64,000 nt of DNA. Source: Patagioenas fasciata. Lineage: Eukaryota > Chordata > Aves > Columbiformes > Columbidae. Shown here in pieces: positions 55,700-64,000 of the stretch. The notes below the pieces were generated by a model. That model saw nothing but the letters and a program-made list of their open reading frames with translations, searched no databases and was not told the DNA's origin. Location: contig NC_092520.1 of assembly GCF_037038585.1 (NCBI RefSeq), positions 15,001 through 79,000 of the forward strand, written 5' to 3'. Position numbers and translations under genes: made by a program. Position 1 is the stretch's first letter, and each line of letters starts with the position of its first letter.

Positions 55700-57500
55700 G
55701 GGCCGTTATTTGTGTCACAGTCCTGTCAAACAGCCTCAAATCCCCCCGCTTCAATCTTAACTTAGTGGGCAAATTATTTGCCAAAAAATGGATCTTAAAA
55801 GCTTCCTTGACAACAAATAATCCTAAAAACAGCCCCAAAATCAAGTAAATTGAATTTGAGACCAAACAGCCTTAAAAATCTCAAAGACCCACCCAAATAT
55901 GGTCCCTCACAGCTTTATATAATAAGATATATATGTAAAAATAGATTAGATACATTACATAGTAATTATATATATTAATATAGATATTAATATTATATAA
56001 TGAATATAATTATTAATACATTATGTTATATATGTCATTATATATTAAATATTAATTACATTAAGTAATATCAATGAATATTAGTTGATTAGTTCATTGT
56101 ATCAGATTATATATTATATATATTTCTACTATTCATCAAATAATATCATTTATATTAGTATATTACTATATTGATTTTATATATTTAATGTTAATATATT
56201 ATTTAATAAATAAATTAAATTGAAATATATTAAATTAAATTAAAGAATTTAAATGTAAATTGAATTAAATTAAAAATAAAAATAAATTATAAAATACAAT
56301 GTAAACAATTAAGTGGGTTTAGGGAGGCGGCGACCAATCAGCACCTTCCTCTCCTCAGAGGCAGCGACCAATCAGCACCTTTCTCTCCTCGGAGACAGCC
56401 GCGCGGGGCGCAGTCAGTGGAGGCTTTCCCGCCAGACGGCACCGGCCAATCAGCGAGCGCCTCCTCGGCCCCCTCAGCGTGCGGGGAGAACGGGAGGGGG
56501 AGACAAAACGGCGGCGGGTTAAAAAAGCCGAATTTGTTCCCGCTTAAATATTAATTCAGTAAATTATCCATAAATAGATTTTAAAAGCTTTTTTTGGGGT
56601 CCAAATCAGCACCAGATCTGGGACCTCCAGCTCCGGACACGTTCAGTAAAGTGAATTCAGCCCCAAAACCCCTCAAAAAGCAACGAAATGCCCCTCCCGA
56701 CTTTAAATACAATAATTCACACACTTATCTCAAAAACTATTTAAATTGTTTCCACAATTAATAGTTTAAACAATTAAGCGGCTTTAGGAGCCTCAGAACC
56801 GCCCAAAATGCTCAAAAAAAAAAAAAAAACGAACTCAAAATCTCAGAAAGCCCCGTTTCAATGTTATAGTTTAAATTAACAAGTGGTTAAAGGAAAAAGC
56901 CGCATTTGGACTCCCCAGATCGCCCCCCGGTCTTTAAATATTAATCCACTGTATAAATTCTTATCAATAAGTAGATTCAAAAACCTTTGAAGTCGCAAAT
57001 CGGCTCCTCAAACTTTAACCGCGTTACATAAACTTTTTAAAAGCCGATTTAGACCCAAACGGCCCCAAAACGGCTCCTCCCCCCCCCCCGGATCCGCACT
57101 GAACGCGCTCAGCGCCCTCGGGAGTCAAACACAGCGATGTGACATTAATAAATCAACAATTACATTCTAGGAGCCTCAACCCGCCCGAGATGTTCCAAAT
57201 AAAACCTCTAAACATAATAATTTCAATAAATACGGGCTCTAAAAAAACCCTGATTTGGACTCAAAATCCCAGGGAAAAGCCCCAGATCCCCCGAGGTTTA
57301 AACTATAATTCTCCTGACACACCGTCAATGAACGGATTTTAAAGGCGCCTTTTGGCACAAATCGGCGCCCAAAAAAAACAAAAAAATACCTAAAAAAACC
57401 TTTTACAAGCCGAATTCGACCCAAACCAGCCCCGATTGCTGAGAAAATCCCCGGACCGGCTCCTCCCGCTTTAAACACGATTTAAACCGCTAAAGCGGCT
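55700..57500. repeat. Degenerate repeat, period about 360-395 bp
   Basis: A motif like AATAGATTTTAAAAGC followed by T-rich sequence and CAAATC(A/G)GC recurs near 55788, 56573, 56969 and 57331, with spacing of about 2x392, 395 and 362 bp. Copies are strongly diverged and interrupted by the AT tract and a CCAAT block at 56330-56460. Confidence 0.5.
55900..56310. repeat. AT-rich low-complexity tract
   Basis: About 400 bp almost entirely A and T, with TATATA, ATTAAT and AATTAAAT runs. No feature beyond composition. It contrasts sharply with the GC-rich flanks. Confidence 0.9.
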
Positions 57501-58215
57501 GCGGGAGCCTTAATCCCCGCCCCCCGTCACAAACCCGCGGCTTTAGAACCCCCAGCACAGCCCAGCCCGCGGTCCCTCATGAACCCGCCGAGCCCCGGTT
57601 AACACCGCACGGTAACGACCGCCCCAGCCCGCCTGCTCACTGATTCCGGCCGCCGTTCCCGCCGCTCCCGGGGTCCCACGGCGAATGGGGGGGGGGAGAG
57701 GGGGGGGGGTGGGGTGCTCAACCGGTTCGTCAGCGCTGAGGACCTCGAGCAGCCGCCGGCGCATCCACCTTTCTGGCCCTGCGAGCGCTCTGCGCCGCCC
57801 TATTTATCGCCTCGTAGTCCCGCCCGGTCCTGCCCCCCGCCCGCCCTCCGGCCAATGGGCGAACCGCCCGCCTCAGCCGCGCTGCCCAATCAGCGCTTCG
57901 TTGCTGTGGGCGAACGTCGGCGGGAAAACGGAGACCAATCAGCGCCTTTTCTACCTCAGGTGCGCTAGCGAATCAGCGCCTGACACTGGGAAGCCGAACT
58001 TCGGCGGGAAGGTAGTGACCAATCAGTGCCTTCCTCTCCTCAGCTATACGGTGACCAATCAGCGCCTTTCTCCCATCCCCTGGGAGAACCCCGCGTGGGG
58101 ATGAGCCAATGGACGACTTCCGCCGCTGACACCGTTAGCCAATCAGCGAGCGCCTCCTCCCTCCCTCAGTATAAAATAGCGAATGTGACGGGAAAGGGAA
58201 AACAAGATGGCGGAA
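57500..58215 (+). promoter_or_regulatory. CCAAT-rich CpG-island promoter
   Basis: GC-rich segment with at least seven CCAAT boxes, several as (A/G)CCAATCAGCGCC, between about 57850 and 58145. They are followed by a TATA box TATAAAAT at 58170-58177 and, 30 nt on, AACAAGATGGCGG (58201-58213), a YY1-type initiator context with an ATG. Three more CCAATCAG boxes lie upstream at 56330-56460. This is the clearest plus-strand promoter in the window. The repeated CCAATCAGCGC layout recalls histone-type promoters, but no histone frame is nearby. The first ATG gives only ten codons (M-A-E-E-E start) before a stop. Confidence 0.7.
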
Positions 58216-58274
58216 GAGGAGGTGTCATTACGGCAGTGATTGAGGAGGAAGGGGGGGGAGTCGGGGCTGGGCAA

Positions 58275-58680
58275 AAAAAGCGGCTGCTCTTTGGGCAGCG
58301 GCAACGATCGGGGGATGTGGGGGGCGGAAAAGCGGCGGCTCCTCAGGCAGCGGCAGCAGCCATCGGGGGATGTAATGGGCGGAAAAGCAGCGGCTCCTCA
58401 GGCAGCGGCAGCAGCGATCGGGGGATGTGGGGGGCGGAAAAGCGGCGGCTCCTCAGGCAGCGGCAGCAGCGATCGGGGGATGTGGGGGGCGGAAAAGCGG
58501 CGGCTCCTCAGGCAGCGGCAGCAGCCATCGGGGGATGTGGGGGGCGGAAAAGCGGCGGCTCCTCAGGCAGCGGCAGCAGCTATCGGGGGATGTGGGGGGC
58601 GGAAAAGCGGCGACTCCTCAGGCAGCAGCAGGGATCGGGGAATGTGGGGGGCGGAAAAGCGGCGGCTCCTCCGGCCGCGG
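58275..58680. repeat. 55-bp minisatellite, seven to eight copies
   Basis: Units of 55 bp with AAAGCGGCGGCTCCTCAGG, GCAGCGGCAGCAGC and GATCGGGGGATGTGGGG. Since 55 is not a multiple of three, every plus-strand frame cycles through all three readings and stays open, giving overlapping open frames of 167-274 codons. The repeat is directly downstream of the CCAAT promoter, so it would be transcribed from it. Confidence 0.9.
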
Positions 58681-59380
58681 CCAGGACGTGGCTTCACGGG
58701 CACCGGGGGCGCGAGACCGCGTGCTGCGGGGCTGCGGGGCGGGTGCGGAACCGGGGGCTCCGGGGGTCCCGCAGCGGTGGCCGTGGGGCGGGATGGGGCG
58801 GCTGTGGCCGTACCTGTGGGCACTTAAGTGGCGGCTGTGGGGGCTCGTGAGAGGCACGTCTGGGGCTCGTAGGGGGCAGGTACAGGGCTGCTATAGCGGT
58901 ACCTGTACGGCAGCCATAGGGTTGCTGTAGGGTTACTTAGGGGTCACGTATTGCGGGACGGGTGGAGGGGGGGGGTGCAGCTGAACAGTGGCCCCACCTA
59001 CGGGGGGGGGGGTTAATGCTGAGGGGCGGGAACGGGGAGGATACGCCCACGGGGAGGCCGCCTGGGAAAAGAGAGCAGGGGGTGGAGCCTCCGTGTGTCA
59101 CGCCCCCGTAGGAGAAGCCTCTCGTGGTGGGGTCAGCATGGGACACGCCCGAAGGGGGCGTGGCTTAGAAAGGGAGGGCTGGAGCTGGGGGCGGGGCTTC
59201 GGTGCACTGTGCTGCTGTGTGTGGGTGCGACAGAAGGGGAGGGGTCTGTAAGGGACACGCCCCTGGGGGAGGGCACAGACTGGCAGGAGCGGAGCTTGGA
59301 CGGGGTGGACGTGGGGTGTGGTTTTCTCAGACCACGCCCTTGGAGGAAGAAGCCAGACTGGACAACACACTGAAACATTA
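58680..59380. other. GC-rich segment with CACCC/GC boxes, no gene seen
   Basis: Contains many GGGGCGTGGC, GGACACGCCC and GGGGCGGGG boxes, similar to the short segment at 53030-53150. Open frames on both strands are without recognisable domains. Confidence 0.4.
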
Positions 59381-60300
59381 AAATTAACTGTTGGTAATCA
59401 GATGGAGGTTGCTGTCTTTTTATTTTAACTCAAAGGTAATTAATACCGATCATGTTTCACACAACCCCAAAAAAGCTGTAGTTAAATTTAGACAGTCATA
59501 ACACTGTTTTCTAATTTTATTTTACATCTAAATATCTTCTCATGTTCTGTTGGGAATCATTACTGCCTGGGAACTTTTTAATACCTCCATTTATAAACAC
59601 CCACTATCTAGTGGTTCCTTTTTACCTCTCTTTGGAAAAAAAAAAATGTAACGTTTTGACTCTGTTTGGTTCTGAGCATTGTTGCCTCCAATCTCATGGC
59701 TCTGTTGTAATTTAAATACTAAACACTCCCGATTACTTTCCAATGCTGTTTAAAATCTAAAGCTTCCTTACTTGGTTTCCTATGCAGTCATTCGTGTCTG
59801 CAGTTTATTTCATAACGGTTCCTCAAATGTAGCTACTAATGACTCCAATTTAGTTTTCTGCCTTTATCATTTAAAAGGAATTCCAAACAATGTGTTTTTT
59901 AAACTATGATACAGATTGGGAATAATTGCTGCCTAGTTCACCAAGTAATAGCTGAAATTAAATTTAGTTATTGATCACGCCTAAATAATTTCATTTACAC
60001 TTCAACATTTTTATCATTACATTACGACCAGGCGAATTAACTAGCACACATTATTTTTTATTATAGATATAAACTAGAGATTTTTTCTCTACAGGTATTA
60101 CTTCCAATTAGTGCTCCAGTATTTATATTCACTCTTTTAAATTTTACTATATAAATTTGGGATCATTACTGTCTGCAGAATTTTGAGTAACAGCTAGAGT
60201 AGATTATAGGCATTATTTACTCCCAAAGACTCTTCTGGTTACTCTTAAGTTTTAATTCTAAATGTCTTACAGTAAGTAAGTAGTTAAAATAATAAAACAC
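59380..60300. other. AT-rich segment, perhaps very degenerate repeats
   Basis: No gene. Phrases such as TTGGGAATCATTACTGCCTG, TTGGGAATAATTGCTGCC and TGGGATCATTACTGTCTG recur near 59550, 59920 and 60160, hinting at a diverged tandem repeat with spacing of roughly 250-370 bp. Confidence 0.35.
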
Positions 60301-60553
60301 AAGGACCTTGGAATTTCCAGGAAAACCCACCGTGGCGCCTCGACGTGTCCAGAGTTTCTCGGTGCCGGCTCCGCCAACAACGCGTCCGACGAGCCCCACG
60401 GTGCTGCCGAGGCTGCGGCAGCGCGAGGGAACCGACCGCGAGCGTGGGGAGGAGACTCAGCCCAGCAGGGACCGCACGGAACGTGGAACACCGGGCAGCG
60501 CACCTTCATTTCAAGGGAGAAACACACAAAGAGCACAAAGGACGTTACTCTAC

Positions 60554-60655
60554 CTGAGACACACACTGTCCTTAGCAGCTGCACAGCAACATTGTCTCTG
60601 TGATTTGGAGTTCTGGTGGCAAATGATGGAGCTCTGTACGTTGCACCTATCAAAC
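60554..60655 (-). other. Candidate exon, 102 nt
   Basis: Minus-strand segment between a good acceptor (CTTTCTGTGTGCAG) and a donor CTCAG|GTAGAG. Length is 34 codons and one or more frames are open. No family recognised. It lies in the region of orphan relatives of the array module. Confidence 0.25.
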
Positions 60656-61032
60656 CTGCACACAGAAAGACGCTTCACCCCACAGGTGACATCAGAAACT
60701 AGGAAGCCTCCAAAAAGAATTTACAACCCCACAGCCAAACCAGTTACACTCACCCCCACAACCAATCCTGCTCTACACACATCTCCTTCTCCTTCAGACA
60801 CCCTTCAACAGCCAGATCCACAGTCATCTCCCAATGGGTCATTCACTGCACTAAACGCAGCAGGGCGGGGGAGAGGGGGGGGGCGGAACTAAAGGAAATT
60901 TTAAAAAAACCCTCCCTGACTGTGTTTTTCTCAGTGGCATTTCTTGGCGTTATTTTTGTCGGGCGTTGGAGGTAAAGGTTTAGCTTCCATTACCTGCTGG
61001 GCAGTCGTCACTGCATGCCCAGGTTCACGTAC

Positions 61033-61163
61033 CCCTTGCTTTATGCAAAGCTGCTTCCATCAGCGACCCAGGAGTCTTCAGCATCCTCCAGCGGCTGGTC
61101 CTTTCAATCCGCTCCGCCAGAGCGAACAGCTTCTGCTGTTTCCAAGCAATTGTGGGCCACCGA
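61033..61163 (-). other. Candidate exon, 131 nt, coding-like
   Basis: Acceptor GTTTTGCAG and donor GGG|GTACGT on the minus strand. One frame is open across it and looks protein-like: W-P-T-I-A-W-K-Q-Q-K-L-F-A-L-A-E-R-I, then W-R and a K-T-P-G-S-L-M-E-A-A-L end. I do not recognise the family. A TGA follows just past the donor, so the frame depends on splicing. Confidence 0.3.
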
Positions 61164-61181
61164 CTGCAAAACGGATCCACT

Positions 61182-61443
61182 GAGGAAAGAAGCCGGATCG
61201 ACAATGTTAGTGGTAGAAATATTTACATCTTTAAACGTTCTAAGGAGCCACCGAGGGAGGGATGTCGTTTTTACACAAATGGGGACGGACACTGACACAC
61301 AGATACCTGGCCGCGAGCCCTGCGGGGCGAACAGCGCCTCTGCCCCCGGCCGTGCGCTGCAGTACCCGAGTTTCGCCACAGGGCGGCAGCACTGAGGCGC
61401 GCTGCGGCACGGCATTGGGGCGCCCGGGTGCAGCACCGCGCTT
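61182..61443. repeat. Duplicated 260-bp block, copy 1
   Basis: Nearly identical to 63347-63607, differing at only a few bases. Begins at TGAGGAAAGAAGCCGGATCG and ends at GCAGCACCGCG. The two copies flank the orphan promoter segment in direct orientation, as expected of a recent duplication or an insertion with direct flanks. Confidence 0.9.
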
Positions 61444-61679
61444 TGCCCACAGGACGGCAGCACTGAGACCGCCGCGGCAGCCCGGGCCGAGCGGTTGTGC
61501 CGCGTTTCGCGGGAATCCCGCAGAAAAATAAACAAAAAACAAACACAACAAAACAAAAACGCACACAGAGAGCCGCGGCACGAAAGCCACGCGTACAGGA
61601 CACAGAACCCGCTGGGCCTCACCCCGAGCTCCCACTGAAGCGGCGCCCCACTCGCCACACCACCAAGCCTGCAACCGCA

Positions 61680-62110
61680 CCTTAGCTCTGGTTTTATGCA
61701 TCCCCCCCCACAGCGGAAAAAACCCTCCTATCTTGCATTGCTCTTTGGCATTACAACTGCACAGGTGTGAACTCATCAAAGTAAAGCAGCCATCTCACAG
61801 ACACACACTCAGAACTCGACTAGGCTGGGGTTTCTCTTTGTGTTACACAAACGGACTCTCACTCCTCTAAGGAAACAAATTCATTCTTAAGCATAGCCTC
61901 TCCCTGGGGGAAAAAAATGCCCACTCCGAGCTCCCAAACACACTAGGGAGCTGTGGGGAAACCAGGGAAAGCCAAAACCAACAGCAGCAACGTCAAGTGG
62001 AATTTGGCTTAAATTCTGATCATGCACTTAAAAGCCTCTCTCTGTCCTACCAATGGCCGGTCATTCTTTGGAAGGACAAACTTTCTTACCTGAACATCCT
62101 AAATTGAAGA
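61680..62110 (-). pseudogene. Orphan, diverged copy of the 2.7-kb unit module
   Basis: Matches the stretch of the 2.7-kb unit that contains CTATCTTGCATTGC (here near 61729) and, from about 61815, the stretch from GACTAGGCT to the exon 1 donor (TTACCTGAAC near 62088-62097). The order is the reverse of the array junction, as if a circle or tandem unit had been opened at a different point. It carries the long allele AAGGAAACAAATTCATT at about 61868-61884. Confidence 0.65.
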
Positions 62111-63115
62111 CTCCACGGAACAGAACGGAGATTGAGCCACAGGACAACGGTGCCATTGATTTACACTAATGGGGAAAAAAACACCCTAGAAGTCAAACCC
62201 AAATTTACTTATTACTTCCCATCACATTTCATCCCTTACATTTCAACTGGCAGCAAGGTGTTCAAAAATTAACTATGCCCATGTCACTTACCACTTAGAT
62301 TAAACTCTACATATAAATCTTAAAGGCTATTTCCAGCGTGCCCATAAATTCATGTGAACAAAGACAAGGGCAACGCTCGACCCTAAGGAGGGAAAGAGGC
62401 GGCTGTTCCTCTATGGCAGATCAAACTTCCTTCTTTTACCTGCAAAACGTGGAACTGCCGCGGGACCCGTTCGCCAACGGGGTGTGCGTTCTTAACTAAA
62501 ACTGGTCGCCAGCTTCTCCGCAGAGGCACTGAATTTGCCTCTTCTTTTTTTTTTTTTTTTTCCCCCACGTGGGAAAAAAAAAGAAACAAAAAACACAAAA
62601 AACACACACCAAAAAAATACAAAGGAATGATCTCTTCCAGGCCATTTCTCTAAACCGTCAAGTCATTAGAAAATTGCACATGTCTTCTCCAAGCAGAATG
62701 AGCCTGTGATTCCATACAAAAGGAGGGCAAGGAGCAGGTCAGCTTGTCAGAGAAAGATAGGGACAGGGAGCAAGACAAGGTGACACAGAGAGAGGGAGAG
62801 AGAGGCAAAAGGGACGGAGAGGCAGGGCAAGGGGAAGGAGAGGCCAAAATGAGCGCTCCGCAGCCTCCCCTCCCTCGCCTCGACCCCCGTTTCCCCGTTA
62901 ACTCCCGGTGCCCGCCCCGAGACACCACGGACGCGCTTGCCAGGGAGGCAGCTGTTCAAACGGGATTGAGTCGGTGCGCTCTGATTGGCTGCTTTTCACC
63001 CCAGCGCGCCGTCCTCCTATTGGATGCTCCTTCCCGCGCTCCGCGCCCAGGTGCCCGCCACAGGGTCAGACCTGACTGAGGACTGTGCAATTTGGGCATG
63101 CGCAGTACTGAGGCC
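62110..63115. other. Segment separating exon 1 donor from the orphan promoter
   Basis: About 1 kb absent from the array units. It has AT-rich, polypyrimidine (62526-62555) and GA-rich (62750-62845) parts, then CpG-rich sequence with inverted CCAAT boxes near 62980 and 63018. No coding frame is convincing. Confidence 0.5.
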
Positions 63116-63345
63116 TCAACGCCCGCCCCTCTGGCAATCTGATTGGCTGCCTGCGCACATCAATTGCCATTCTCCCCGCCTATCAGCGCTCCGCCCCTCC
63201 AGCCCTCCCGAGCGATCTGATTGGCCCGCTCTGCATCCTCACTCGCCTTCTCGCCACCCTGCCGGGACCCCCACGCCTTTTGCCCGCGCGGCTTCCAACA
63301 GCCGCCTTTAAAAGGAAACAACAAACCGCGCTCCTTTGCTTTACA
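63115..63345 (-). promoter_or_regulatory. Orphan single-copy version of the array promoter
   Basis: Closely resembles 23530-23740 of the array: two CCAAT boxes and two GC boxes on the minus strand in the same order and spacing. The consensus donor seen in the array is not next to it here. It lies about 1 kb away near 62090. Candidate source of the promoter now present in the 2.7-kb units. Confidence 0.5.
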
Positions 63346-63346
63346 C

Positions 63347-63607
63347 TGAGGAAAGAAGCCGGATCGACAATGTTAGTGGTAGCAATATTTACATCTTTAA
63401 ACGTTCTAAGGAGCCACCGAGGGAGGGATGTCGTTTTTACACAAATGGGGACGGACACTGACACACAGATACCTGGCCGCGAGCCCTGCGGGGCGAACAG
63501 CGCCTCTGCCCCCGGCCGTGCGCTGCAGTACCCGAGTTTCGCCACAGGGCGGCAGCACTGAGGCGCGCTGCCGCACGGCATTGGGGCGCCCGGGTGCAGC
63601 ACCGCGC
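63347..63607. repeat. Duplicated 260-bp block, copy 2
   Basis: Partner of 61182-61443. It joins ERV gag sequence at 63607, so one end of the block coincides with truncation of the retroviral fragment. Confidence 0.9.
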
Positions 63608-63784
63608 CTTGCGCACAGGCTTTCCTTCCTTGTCCGATTTATACAATGGCCTCTGCTCACAAGATTTCATCAAGGTTGCTCTATTCACATTATCACCAGG
63701 TGGTTCCTCAATCTCTTTCCTGTGAGCTAAAATACACCCTAACGGGCTCTTTTTCAGAATACCGCTACTACGCTGTCCTCCCAT
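63606..63784 (-). pseudogene. ERV gag N-terminus, gammaretrovirus-like, truncated
   Basis: On the minus strand an ATG at 63782-63784 starts M-G-G-Q-R-S-S, a Gly at position 2 suited to N-myristoylation of a matrix protein. Then come S-P-L-G-C-I-L and L-M-K-S-C-x5-L-Y-K, the pattern at the start of many gammaretrovirus-like gag matrix domains. The frame is open for about 58 codons and is cut off by the 260-bp block at 63607. Everything downstream in gag is missing. With only the matrix start present this is a fragment, not a working gene. Confidence 0.6.
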
Positions 63785-64000
63785 TACGCGTCACACGGAA
63801 CGACACGGCTCATCTTGTAACAAATACGAGCAAATAACTATTAACACCTACAGCAGTACTCCACAGATAATACTCAAACCTACCCACGACACACCGCCCT
63901 CACAAGTTGTACTCCAAGTTTATCCCACCGTCTCCAAAACAAAACAATTCCGGTACCCAGCTCAAATCTCTCTAACACTCAGCACCGCAATTAGGACACT
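63785..64000 (-). mobile_element. Probable 5' leader of the minus-strand ERV
   Basis: Sequence upstream (minus strand) of the gag ATG with no coding frame, as expected for the untranslated leader between primer-binding site and gag. The window ends before an LTR or primer-binding site can be identified. Confidence 0.4.

Noticed and set aside
57850-58215. Histone gene promoter
   Set aside because: The repeated CCAATCAGCGC boxes are suggestive, but no histone coding frame or 3' stem-loop lies within reach on either strand.
58026-58850. 274-codon plus-strand frame as a protein gene
   Set aside because: Most of it is the 55-bp minisatellite read in rotating frames. Its start lies inside the CCAAT promoter, upstream of the TATA box.
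1-64000. tRNA or rRNA genes
   Set aside because: I found no convincing cloverleaf with A and B boxes and no ribosomal RNA sequence by eye. A covariance search would be needed to exclude small RNAs.

Overview
The window is vertebrate nuclear DNA, most likely from a bird and probably galliform (chicken-like). The evidence is its GC-rich, CpG-rich minisatellites, the tandem motif built on CTATGGGGCAG / GTGCTGTGGGG that is common in gene-dense chicken DNA, degraded avian-type endogenous retroviruses (ERVs), and eukaryotic promoters and splice sites. I see no prokaryotic gene organisation. Nearly every long open frame is a by-product of low-complexity or tandem DNA. I could not identify a single intact, known protein gene.

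Layout. 1-800: CA/GA-rich minisatellite. 800-1500: unrecognised DNA with a minus-strand polyadenylation-like site. 1500-3600: about six copies of a 360-bp satellite with an A-run/CCCCAGCTGGGG/T-run palindrome. 3600-5040: CpG-rich segment holding a relative of an exon found in the main array. 5040-13830: five old, diverged units of a 1.5-2.0 kb repeat. 13830-15200: three copies of a 505-bp repeat. 15290-16060 and 16060-16410: GGTCA and TGTCAGGCTCTG minisatellites. 16990-17600: 3' end of a minus-strand ERV. 17630-20780: plus-strand class II-like ERV remnant with broken gag and a deleted pol. 21160-39660: seven near-identical 2.7-kb units. 39665-48553: four near-identical 2.27-kb units. 48553-52620: decayed unit fragments, more 505-bp repeats and a probable solo LTR. 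52650-55640: minisatellites and gene-like minus-strand pieces. 55700-57500: AT-rich and degenerate repeats. 57500-58250: CCAAT-box CpG promoter followed by a 55-bp minisatellite. 59380-60300: AT-rich DNA. 60300-63350: orphan relatives of the array module. 63600-63790: minus-strand ERV gag N-terminus.

The main result is that the old 1.5-2.0 kb units and the 2.7/2.27 kb units are one family, and that the family carries a consistent set of minus-strand splice sites. Up to seven small exons (39-132 nt), named here P, Q, Ea, Eb, Ec, Ed and Ee, are separated by introns of only 75-120 nt. In six of the 2.7-kb units a minus-strand promoter with CCAAT and GC boxes and a new first exon with a CAG|GTAAGA donor sits upstream of Ea, so each such unit looks like a complete small multicopy gene. 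Coding status is unresolved. Frame is compatible across Q-Ea-Eb-Ec-Ed, and the one old-versus-young length change in Eb is 6 nt, but one young copy has a 1-nt frameshift in Ec. I do not recognise the predicted peptide.

Homogenisation and rearrangement are visible directly. Copies within each subarray are almost identical, the edge units keep an older allele, units were rebuilt by recombination at exon P, and a 23-bp element is flipped in place between subfamilies. The setting (ampliconic gene-like repeats, broken ERVs, satellites) would fit a sex-chromosome or heterochromatic microchromosome location, but that is inference.
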